NCBI RefSeq assembly: GCF_017086405.1
Contig: NZ_CP070973.1
Coordinates: 6,170,739 to 6,234,738 of the forward strand
DNA: 64,000 nt
Direction of reading: 5' to 3'
Source of the DNA: Mycobacterium gordonae
GTDB taxonomy: Bacteria > Actinomycetota > Actinomycetes > Mycobacteriales > Mycobacteriaceae
Part shown: piece by piece, positions 1-6,933 of the stretch
Layout: each line of letters begins with the position of its first letter
How positions within the stretch are numbered: the stretch's first letter is position 1
Notes under the pieces: model-generated
The model's database searches: none
The model's input: the letters and a program-made list of their open reading frames with translations, nothing else
Told to the model about the DNA's origin: nothing
Program-made: the position numbers and the translations under genes

Positions 1-1134
1 GCCGAAGTCGACGCCAGCGGTCTGCTGGGCCGCGGTGGTGCGGCCTTTCCGCTTGCGGTGAAGTTGCACACGGTGCGAGCCAATGGGCGTTGCAGTGGAT
101 CGGTGGTCGTGGCGAATGGTGAAGAGGGGGAGCCCGCTTCGGTCAAAGACCGCTGGTTGTTGCGCAACCGGCCGCATCTGGTCCTCGACGGGCTGTGCCT
201 GGCAGCGACGTTGGTCGGCGCCGACCGCGCCTATGTTCTTGTTTCGGAAGCTGATTCGGCGCGCAGCGTCGAGTCGGCGTTGAGCGAACTCGGCTCGCGT
301 GACGTCAGCATCGAGGTGTTCCCGGTGCAGCCGGGTTATGTGGCCGGCGAGGAGACCGCGGCGGTGCGGGCCGTCGACGGCGGACCGGCCAAGCCGACCG
401 ACAAGCCGCCGCGCCCCTTCGAATCGGGGGTCGGCGGACGCCCGACGCTGGTGAGCAATGTCGAAACACTGGCCAACCTGGCCTACATCCACGGCCACGG
501 CTCGGCGGTGTTCCGCGCGCAGGGCACCGTGAAGTCACCGGGCACCTTCCTGGCCACCATCACCGGTGCGGGCAAGCCGGCCGTTCTCTACGAACTCCCG
601 CACGGCCTGCCTTTCACCGAACTGCTTGCCCGCCATGGTGTTTCGCCGGACATTCTACGGGGCGTCCTGATGGGTGGTTACTTCGCCGGCCTGGTCAACG
701 GCAGGGTGCTGGAGACCACCCTCGATCACGAGACGATTCGCGGCATCGGCAGCGGTTTGGGCTGCGGCGCAATCTCGTTGATCACCGACGAATGCCCGGT
801 CGCGGTCGCGGCCGCGGTGTCGGCGTACTTCGACCGCGAGAACGCCGGGCAGTGCGGGTCGTGTTTCAACGGCACCGCCGCCATGGCCGCCGCCGCCGGC
901 GCCCTGCGCGACGGCGCCGCCACCGCAGAAGATGTCGAGCGGCTGCGCCGCTGGTCGGTGGTGCTGCGGGGCCGCGGTGCCTGCGCAACGCTGGACGCGG
1001 CCTGCAACGTCGCGGCGACCCTGCTCGACCAGTTTCCCGACGAGGTGGCAACCCATCTCGACGGGACATGCCCGGATTGCAGTCTTGGGGCTTATCGCGC
1101 CGAACGCCCCTTCGAGGTAATGGGGGGATCATGA
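1..1134 (+). CDS. NuoF-like NADH dehydrogenase (5' end outside window)
   Basis: Resembles the NADH/FMN-binding NuoF subunit of complex I, but stands alone beside a ferredoxin, so it probably passes electrons from NADH to that ferredoxin. Visible at the left edge are the flavin-loop motif GRGGAAFP and, shortly after, NGEEGEPASVKDR. About 377 codons are in the window; the family is usually about 420-440 residues, so some 50 are missing to the left. Near the C-terminus the usual iron-sulfur motif CxxCxxC is reduced to CGSC followed by FNG, with a later GRGAC; one cluster cysteine therefore seems lost. The stop overlaps the ferredoxin ATG (ATGA at 1131). Family assignment is good; the electron acceptor is inferred from position. 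Confidence 0.8.
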   Translation, partial: AEVDASGLLGRGGAAFPLAVKLHTVRANGRCSGSVVVANGEEGEPASVKDRWLLRNRPHLVLDGLCLAATLVGADRAYVLVSEADSARSVESALSELGSRDVSIEVFPVQPGYVAGEETAAVRAVDGGPAKPTDKPPRPFESGVGGRPTLVSNVETLANLAYIHGHGSAVFRAQGTVKSPGTFLATITGAGKPAVLYELPHGLPFTELLARHGVSPDILRGVLMGGYFAGLVNGRVLETTLDHETIRGIGSGLGCGAISLITDECPVAVAAAVSAYFDRENAGQCGSCFNGTAAMAAAAGALRDGAATAEDVERLRRWSVVLRGRGACATLDAACNVAATLLDQFPDEVATHLDGTCPDCSLGAYRAERPFEVMGGS

Positions 1135-1427
1135 AAATCCGCCTGGACCGCACCATTTGCGACGGCTTCGGTTTGTGTGGCAAGCGTGCACCTGGCTATT
1201 TCACGCTCGACGACTGGGGCTATGCGAGTCTGGCCGGCAACGGCACTGTGCCGGCCGACGACCACGACAAGGTGATGCGGGCGATATTGGACTGCCCGGT
1301 GCACGCCATCACCGAGATCGGCGAGCCCAAACCAAGCATCCCGCAACCCGAACTGCACGACGAAGACGATCCCGCCTCGCACGTCAAGACCGAGGACAAC
1401 GAAGCGGAGTGGGGCTTCATCCGGTGA
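1131..1427 (+). CDS. Small 3Fe-4S-type ferredoxin
   Basis: A 98-residue ferredoxin of the type that supplies electrons to mycobacterial P450s. Cys10 and Cys16 (CDGFGLC) and a distal CPVHAI motif are the cluster ligands. One cysteine of the classical four-cysteine pattern is absent, as in 3Fe-4S ferredoxins. The acidic C-terminal tail (EDDPASHVKTEDNEAEW) is longer than in the 62-64 residue ferredoxins elsewhere in the window. ATG at 1131 overlaps the upstream stop, and the stop overlaps the GTG of the next gene, so the three genes look translationally coupled. The NuoF-like protein upstream is the obvious candidate reductase (inference). Confidence 0.85.
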   Translation: MKIRLDRTICDGFGLCGKRAPGYFTLDDWGYASLAGNGTVPADDHDKVMRAILDCPVHAITEIGEPKPSIPQPELHDEDDPASHVKTEDNEAEWGFIR

Positions 1428-2209
1428 CGGGCCGCTGCGCGGGTCTGACCGCGCTGGTGACCGGCAGCAGCAGAGGCCTGGGTAAGGCGATCGCGCAGCG
1501 GTTGGCCGGCGAGGGGGCTACGGTCGCCGTCACCGGCCGCACGATGGAGCCCGACCTCAAATACCAGGGCTCGCTGCAGGAGACACTCGCCGAGATCGCC
1601 GCTGCCGGCGGATCGGCCATCGCCGTCCAAGCCGACCTGTCGAAGACCGAGGACCGTGAGCGCCTGTTCGCCGAGGTAGTGCATTGTATCGGCGCTCCTG
1701 ACATCCTGGTCAACAATGCGGCGGTCACCTTCCTGCGGCCACTCGATGAGTTTCCGGAGCGCCGGGTGCGCCTGATGATGGAGATGCATGTCCTGGCACC
1801 GCTGCACCTGACGCAACTGGCCATCCCCGCGATGCGTGAGCGCCGCCGCGGTTGGGTGCTGAATGTGACCTCCGTAGGCGGCGACCTGCCGAGTGGCCCG
1901 CCCTTCGACGAATTCGACCGCAGCGCGGGATTCGGCATCTACGGCACGGTCAAGGCGGCACTGAACCGGCTGACCAGAAGCCTTGCGGCCGAATTGTATG
2001 AAGACGGAATCGCCGTCAATGCGGCTGCCCCGTCGAAACCGGTTGCCACACCTGGTGCCGGCAGCCTCGACCTGGCGAAGACCGACACCGAGGACATCGG
2101 GCTCATCACCCAGACAGTGCTCGAACTGTGCACCGGCGACGCCAGCACGATGACGGGTCGCATCGCGCACACCCAGAGCTTTCTCCGCGAAATCGGATGG
2201 CTGAGCTGA
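1424..2209 (+). CDS. Short-chain dehydrogenase/reductase (SDR)
   Basis: A 261-residue classical SDR, an NAD(P)-dependent alcohol/ketone oxidoreductase. It has the cofactor motif TGSSRGLG near the N-terminus, NNAAV in the middle and catalytic YGTVK. The GTG start at 1424 overlaps the ferredoxin stop, and the 3' end overlaps the next gene by 13 nt, placing it in a tight operon with NuoF-like, ferredoxin and phosphotransferase genes. The substrate cannot be read from sequence; the neighbourhood suggests a hydroxyacyl-CoA or cyclic alcohol. Confidence 0.85.
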   Translation: MTGRCAGLTALVTGSSRGLGKAIAQRLAGEGATVAVTGRTMEPDLKYQGSLQETLAEIAAAGGSAIAVQADLSKTEDRERLFAEVVHCIGAPDILVNNAAVTFLRPLDEFPERRVRLMMEMHVLAPLHLTQLAIPAMRERRRGWVLNVTSVGGDLPSGPPFDEFDRSAGFGIYGTVKAALNRLTRSLAAELYEDGIAVNAAAPSKPVATPGAGSLDLAKTDTEDIGLITQTVLELCTGDASTMTGRIAHTQSFLREIGWLS

Positions 2210-3156
2210 CCTTCGAGGAGTTGAGCAGCCGGCTCGCTGTCGAGGGATTGCACCCGCTCGGCGGCGGAGCCTCCAGCCTGACTTACGCCGGCCAGCTCGC
2301 AGGCCGGCCGGTGGTGGTGAAGGTCGCTCCCGCGGGTGTCGCGCCGACGGGCAATCGCGACGTGCTGCGCCAGTCCCGCATCATCAAGGCGCTCAACGGG
2401 ACAGCGATACCAGTCCCCGGGGTGCTGTGGGAAGACCCGGGCAGCCCACCAGAGGTGCCGCCGCTGATCGTGATGTCCCGCCTCGACGGGAGCTCGCGGG
2501 AACCGTTGTTCGATTTCGAGGATGTCGCCCAGTCGAAACCTCTGGTGGCCAACCTGTTTCGTAATGCCGCCGCGATGATGGCTGGGCTACACCGGATCCA
2601 ACCCGCCGAGATCGGTCTGGCCGGCGAGCCTGTGGTCACCGCCGGCGCCGAGATCGACCGCTGGTGTCGGGCATTGGAGACGGTGGAGCCGGCGCTGGCG
2701 CCCGGATGGCGCGACGTGGGTGCTGCGTTGCACGCCTCGCTACCTCCCCCGCTGCCGCCCGCCCTGGTGCACGGCGACTTCCGACTGGGCAATCTGCTCG
2801 CGGTCGGTGATCGGATCACCGGCGTCATCGACTGGGAGATTTGGTCGGTGGGAGATCCGCGGGTCGATGCCGGGTGGTTTCTTATCAACAGCGATCCGTT
2901 GACCTATCGGCGTGACACACCCTGCGTGGGCTGCACACCGCCAGTTGACGAGTTGGCCCGGATCTACCAAGCGGCAATGGCAGTGCCGTTACCCGACCTC
3001 GACTGGTTTCAGGCACTAGCTTGCTTCAAGTCTGTCGCGACCTGGTCGCTTATCGTCAAGCACAACCGTCGGCGCACCCGCCCGGAACCCGCTATTGAAG
3101 AGGTGTCGGATATCTTGCCGCACTTATTGTCTCGCGCGCGCCGGTACCTGCACTAG
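2197..3156 (+). CDS. Aminoglycoside-phosphotransferase-fold kinase
   Basis: A 319-residue APH/choline-kinase-fold protein. Family hallmarks are the catalytic loop VHGDFRLGNLL and the metal-binding GVIDWEIW, about 20 residues later. Mycobacterial paralogues of this fold sit among fadE genes and are often misnamed FadE36; their substrates are unknown, and drug resistance is not implied. The ATG at 2197 lies inside the end of the SDR gene. The stop overlaps the stop of the converging acyl-CoA dehydrogenase by four bases, so there is no room for a separate terminator. Confidence 0.8.
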   Translation: MAELTFEELSSRLAVEGLHPLGGGASSLTYAGQLAGRPVVVKVAPAGVAPTGNRDVLRQSRIIKALNGTAIPVPGVLWEDPGSPPEVPPLIVMSRLDGSSREPLFDFEDVAQSKPLVANLFRNAAAMMAGLHRIQPAEIGLAGEPVVTAGAEIDRWCRALETVEPALAPGWRDVGAALHASLPPPLPPALVHGDFRLGNLLAVGDRITGVIDWEIWSVGDPRVDAGWFLINSDPLTYRRDTPCVGCTPPVDELARIYQAAMAVPLPDLDWFQALACFKSVATWSLIVKHNRRRTRPEPAIEEVSDILPHLLSRARRYLH

Positions 3157-3923
3157 GACCGCGGGACGCCCGCGAGCTGTACCGCGAACTTCCGCTCCGC
3201 CGCTTCCCGCAGCCGCAGCAGGTGCTCGGAGGGGAACAGGTCCGGGGCGGGTTTGCGGTCCTTGAGCAGTAGCCGGGCCAGCACCGTCTTGTGCACCTCG
3301 GTCGGCCCGTCCGCCAGCCCGAGCACGAACGACTCGACCAGGTGCTGCACGAACGGCATCTCGTGCGTGGTGCCCAGAGAGCCGTGCAGCTGCAGCGCCC
3401 GCGCCGACACGTCGTGCAGGACCTTCTGCATCATCGCCTTCACCGCGGAGATATCGGCGCGGACGGCCTTGTAATCATTGTACTGATCGATCTTCCACGC
3501 CGTCTGCAGAGTCAGCAGGCGGAACGCCTCTATCTCCATCCACGAGTCGGCCACCATCTCCTGGACGAGTTGCTTATCGCCCAGCAGCTGGCCCTGGGTA
3601 TGACGGGAAACCGCACGCTCACAGAGCATGTCGAAGATCCGGCGCACCAGCCCCACGGTGCGCATAGCGTGGTGGATGCGGCCACCTCCGAGCCGGGTCT
3701 GCGCGACCACGAACGCGCCGCCGCGCGGTCCGAGCATGTGGTCGGCGGGCACCCGTACGTTGTCGTAACGCACATAGCCCTCACGACCACCGCCGAGCGG
3801 CTGGTACCCGAGTCCCACGTCGCGCAGCACACGAATACCTGCCGTCTCGCCGGGAACCACGAACATCGAATGGCGTTCGTAGGGCGGAGCTTCCGGATCG
3901 GTGACGGCCATGACAATCAGAAA
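3153..3923 (-). pseudogene. Acyl-CoA dehydrogenase, C-terminal half, cut off by IS110 insertion
   Basis: The 3' part (256 codons) of a fadE gene whose 5' part lies at 5528-6052. It reads FLIVMAVTDP at the join and ends with the C-terminal helical domain (LQLHGSLGTTHEMPF). Joining codon TCC (5530-5528) to TTT (3923-3921) restores one 431-residue frame, the normal length for this family. As it stands an ATG at 3911 could start a 252-residue piece without the N-terminal domain, which is unlikely to be an active dehydrogenase. The intact enzyme would oxidise an acyl-CoA to the enoyl-CoA used by the hydratase gene just upstream. Confidence 0.9.
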
Positions 3924-3944
3924 GACATCTCACGAAGTTAAAGG

Positions 3945-5204
3945 TCAAGCCGCGAGCTGGAGAGGAGGTGGGAACGCAACATGTTCGTCGTAGAGCTGGC
4001 CGGTGTGCAGGCAGTGGTGGAGTTGGCCGAGGAATTTGTTGAACAGGTGTCGTTGGGCTTGATGGTTCCAGTCTCCGGCTGCGCGGCGGGCGTCGAAGTG
4101 CCTGCGGGCTCCCGGGGAGGCGCGCAGCGATGCCAGGGCCCAGATCGGGCCGACAGCGTTGAGGCGACGGTTTTTGATATGGCGTTGCAGGACAGCGGTT
4201 TTCTTGCCGCTAGCACGGGTGATCGGCGCCGATCCGGCGAACGCTTTGAGTCCGCGGGCATCGGCGAAACGGGTGCGGTCGTCACCGATCTCGGCGAGCA
4301 CCCGGGCACCGGCGAGCATCCCCAGTCCGGGGAAACTGGTGATGATCTTGGCGTCCGGGTGTTGGTCAAAATGGGCGATCGCCGCCTCGGCGAGTGCGTC
4401 GGCGGCAGCGCAGGCCGCGTCGAACTGGCTCAGCAGCGCGGTCAGGTGAATGCCCATCGCGTTCTCCACCACCGGTGGCTGGTGCAGGTAGGTGTCGGTG
4501 AAGATGTCGCGCAGCCGCTCGACGTCACGGTCGAGGTAGCGTTTGCGGCCGGCTTTGATCAGCAGCCGCCGCAACCGGGCCGGCGTCAGGTTGGCGGCCT
4601 GAGTGGGCGTCGGCGCGGCGGTCAGGACGGTGCGGGCATCGGCGCGGGCCAGTCCGCCTTCGGGCAGGCCGGCGAACGCGACCAGCGCGGCCGGGTAGAA
4701 GTCTTTGAGGAGATCGCGGATCTGATTGCCGACCTGCTGACGCGCCCAGACCGCGTCCTGCTGGGCCCGGGCCAACACCCGGATCGCTTGGGCCAGATCG
4801 GTATCGGCCGGCAACGGGCGGTGCGCGTCTGGGTCGGTGCGCACGATGTTGGCGAGCAGCACCGCGTCGGTGGCATCGGATTTGGCGCCGGAGACCGAGT
4901 ACCGGGCCCGGTAGCGGGAGGCAGCCAGTGGGTTGATCGGATAGATCACCCGGCCGGTTTCGCGCAACGCCGCGACGAACAGGCCACGGTCGGTTTCGAT
5001 CCCGATCGGGATCGGATCCTCGGCGGTGTCGCCGGCTTCGGCCAGCAGCGTCAGCAGTGCGGCGAATCCGGCGGCGTCGTTACTGACCCGGCCGCGGGCC
5101 ACCACTTTGCCATCGTCATTGATCACCGCGACATCGTGATGGGCTGTAGCCCAATCAATTCCGCAATACTGTCTCAATGTTCCTTGACTCCTTCGGTTGA
5201 TCAT
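3945..5204 (-). CDS. IS110-family DEDD recombinase (transposase)
   Basis: A 419-residue transposase, full length for the family. The RuvC-like N-terminal domain shows Asp17 (CGIDWA), Glu70 (GIETDRG), Asp110 and Asp113 (KSDATDA). The C-terminal domain has the serine-recombinase-like motif AGSAPITRASG, with Ser332 the likely nucleophile by analogy with IS621. ATG at 5204 is chosen because an upstream in-frame start at 5252 would run through the donor-loop hairpin of the putative bridge RNA. The stop TGA lies inside the TTGACC hexamer at 3948-3943, which forms half of a promoter when the element is circular. Confidence 0.93.
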   Translation of the reverse strand: MINRRSQGTLRQYCGIDWATAHHDVAVINDDGKVVARGRVSNDAAGFAALLTLLAEAGDTAEDPIPIGIETDRGLFVAALRETGRVIYPINPLAASRYRARYSVSGAKSDATDAVLLANIVRTDPDAHRPLPADTDLAQAIRVLARAQQDAVWARQQVGNQIRDLLKDFYPAALVAFAGLPEGGLARADARTVLTAAPTPTQAANLTPARLRRLLIKAGRKRYLDRDVERLRDIFTDTYLHQPPVVENAMGIHLTALLSQFDAACAAADALAEAAIAHFDQHPDAKIITSFPGLGMLAGARVLAEIGDDRTRFADARGLKAFAGSAPITRASGKKTAVLQRHIKNRRLNAVGPIWALASLRASPGARRHFDARRAAGDWNHQAQRHLFNKFLGQLHHCLHTGQLYDEHVAFPPPLQLAA

Positions 5205-5218
5205 CGTGCTGTTACCGG

Positions 5219-5515
5219 TGGACTCACGCGGCGCCCTAATCGTGGGACTCAAAGGTCCGTCATCTCACTAGCCGTCCGTGACTCCAGCGCACCGCAGGAC
5301 TTCGTTCTGTCGAAGAGCTCAAGGCTCGGGAACAACCATCGGGAAGTCAACCCTGCGGCAGGCTCGGGCAACGGAATCCCACCACCTCACCGGGAGGTCT
5401 GCCGCCAGGCGCGCCGTTCTTTCAGAAGTCGTCGAACGACGGGACAACTCAGGCGTCACCTGGCAGCAGACCGATCAGAAATAGTCCCGGTCATTTCGAC
5501 CGATCAACCCATCCC
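5219..5515 (-). ncRNA. Putative IS110 bridge RNA (target loop and donor loop)
   Basis: Non-coding 5' region of the IS110 element, read on the transposase strand. Donor loop: 5286-5277 pairs with 5228-5219 (9 of 10). Inside are GTGAGATG (5268-5261), identical to the element's right end; a GGAC/GTCC hairpin (5258-5245); and ACGATTAG (5243-5236), the complement of the left end CTAATCGT including the CT core. Target loop: stems 5358-5353/5297-5292 and 5348-5343/5303-5298 enclose GATGGTTG (5340-5333), a GAGC/GCTC hairpin (5327-5315) and ACAGAACG (5310-5303), each matching the insertion site at about 6 of 8 positions. RNA ends are estimates. The architecture follows IS621 bridge RNAs; function is inferred. 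Confidence 0.75.
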
Positions 5516-5527
5516 TACAAACGATTA

Positions 5528-6052
5528 GGATGCCATCGACGCGAAGGATGAGAACCATTTCTCCCCGTTGATGATCCACTCGTCACCGTCGCGGACCGCC
5601 GAGGTCGTGAAGATCTTCGGGTCGGCGCCGCCCTGCGGCTCGGTCATCGAAAAGCACGACACGATGCGGTTATCCAGCAACGGCTCCAAGTATCGTTTCT
5701 TGAGTTCCGGGGTGCCGTAGTGAGCCAGAATCTCGCTATTCCCCGAATCGGGCGCCTGCGAACCGAAGACGATGGGGGCACACTCCGACCGACCCAGGAT
5801 TTCGTTGAGCAGTGCCAATTTCAGCTGCCCGTACCCGGGCCCGCCCAGATGCGGCCCGAGATGGGTGGCCCACAGACCTCGCTCCTTCACGACCTGTTGC
5901 AGCGGCGGAATCAGGGCTTGACGAACCGGGTCGTTGAGATCGTGCGACTCCTTGACGAGCAGGTCAACCGGCTCGCACTCTGAGCGCACAAAGTCGTCCA
6001 CCCAGGCAAGTTGCGCCGCCCACTCCGGGTCAGTCGAGAAGTCCCACGCCAC
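5528..6052 (-). pseudogene. Acyl-CoA dehydrogenase, N-terminal half, cut off by IS110 insertion
   Basis: The first 175 codons of the split fadE. It shows the family motif FSMTEPQGGADP and then INGEKWFSSFASMAS before the element; a stop follows one codon into the element. GTG at 6052 (VAWDFSTDPEW) is preferred because family members start with this segment and AAAGGAAAGG lies just upstream; a GTG at 6085 would overlap the hydratase gene. It is the second gene of a two-gene operon with the enoyl-CoA hydratase. The truncated product lacks the beta-barrel end and the C-terminal domain, so activity is not expected. Confidence 0.9.
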
Positions 6053-6069
6053 AGGCCAATCCTTTCCCT

Positions 6070-6837
6070 TTATCCCTGCGACCACTTCTGGCGAAGCGCG
6101 GCAGCCTCGGCGGTGGCATGACTGATCACCTGGTTGCGATTCTCCAGTTCAACTGCCGAGTCAAGGCCCGCAGCATCGGTATTCACCTGTAGCGCGCGCT
6201 TGGTGAGCTGGACGCCGAGCGGCGTGAGGTCGGCGATCCGGTCCGCCAAGTCCAGCGCGCAGTTGTCCAATTCCTCCGGAGCAACCAGTTGACTGACCAA
6301 TCCGCGGCGGTCCGCCTCCTGCGCGGGCACGGTCCGGCCGGTGAGCATCCAGTCCGCGGCAACGCTGGTGCCGACGATGCGCGGCAGGTGGTAACTTATG
6401 CCCATCTCAGCCCCCGACAACCCCAGCAGGATCGCGGCGTTCCCGAATGTCGCTGCCGTCGAACAGATCCGGATGTCGGCCGCCAGGCACAACGCCAGAC
6501 CAGCACCCACACAAGGGCCGTTGACGGCCGCGATCACCGGTTGCGGCAGATCCCGGATCGCCTGCGGGAGCGCGGCCATCGACTCCTGAAAGCGCAACCG
6601 GTCGATGGCCGGGTCGTCGGCGGCCGGAATTCCCGCTCCGAAGTCGCGCACGTCCAGTCCGGAGCAGAATCCCCGCCCCTCCCCGGTGATGACCACGGCA
6701 CGGGTGCCCGCGGCCAGATTCGCAAGCGCCGAGGTGAGTTCCGCCAGCATCCCGTGGTTGATGGCGTTCAACCGCTGAGGGCGGTTCAATCGGAGCACCG
6801 TCACACCGGCACTCGGTGACTGCTGAAGCACACTCAC
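6070..6837 (-). CDS. Enoyl-CoA hydratase/isomerase family protein
   Basis: A 255-residue crotonase-fold enzyme, expected to hydrate a 2-enoyl-CoA or act in a related CoA reaction. Oxyanion-hole motifs are visible as GRGFCSGLDV and GPCVGAGLALCLAADI, with SGAEMGISYHLPR following. Start is GTG at 6837. It lies 17 bp upstream of the disrupted fadE and diverges from the DUF35-thiolase gene. A weak copy of the GAGAA-N5-TTCTC operator sits in the intergenic region, so both directions may share control. The specific substrate is unknown. Confidence 0.88.
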   Translation of the reverse strand: MSVLQQSPSAGVTVLRLNRPQRLNAINHGMLAELTSALANLAAGTRAVVITGEGRGFCSGLDVRDFGAGIPAADDPAIDRLRFQESMAALPQAIRDLPQPVIAAVNGPCVGAGLALCLAADIRICSTAATFGNAAILLGLSGAEMGISYHLPRIVGTSVAADWMLTGRTVPAQEADRRGLVSQLVAPEELDNCALDLADRIADLTPLGVQLTKRALQVNTDAAGLDSAVELENRNQVISHATAEAAALRQKWSQG

Positions 6838-6883
6838 ATCAGGATCCGCTCGAAGGTGTCCGCGCTGGCACGCTGGAAGAGAT

Positions 6884-6898
6884 GATAACGTAATTCTC
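6884..6898. promoter_or_regulatory. Weak copy of the GAGAA-N5-TTCTC operator
   Basis: GATAACGTAATTCTC matches the window's recurring 15-bp palindrome with one mismatch in the left arm. It lies between divergent genes, 47 bp from the hydratase start and 36 bp from the DUF35-thiolase start. Confidence 0.45.
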
Positions 6899-6933
6899 GG
6901 TTTCGCATAACGGCGCTACCGTGCGGAGGTGAC

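Larger units (their letters stand above)
3924..5527 (-). mobile_element. IS110-family insertion sequence, 1604 bp
   Basis: Bounded on the transposase strand by CT dinucleotides at 5528-5527 and 3924-3923. One CT belongs to the target and one to the element, as for IS110-group elements that recombine at a CT core. There are no terminal inverted repeats and no longer target duplication. It carries one transposase gene with only 20 bp of non-coding DNA after it but about 320 bp before it; the latter holds a bridge-RNA-like region. The interrupted gene is an otherwise intact fadE. The boundaries are well supported because removing the element restores the host reading frame. No family name is assigned. 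Confidence 0.93.

Noticed and set aside
2197..3156. Antibiotic-resistance kinase
   Set aside because: The fold is shared, but it lies in a catabolic operon and mycobacterial relatives of this type are not known resistance genes.
5205..5252. Longer transposase start at 5252
   Set aside because: The extra 16 residues would be encoded by the donor-loop part of the bridge RNA and have no family counterpart; ATG at 5204 fits better.
3981..5528. 515-residue plus-strand open frame across the IS element
   Set aside because: It is a mirror of the transposase gene and crosses the bridge-RNA region; composition is Gly/Arg-rich with no domain.
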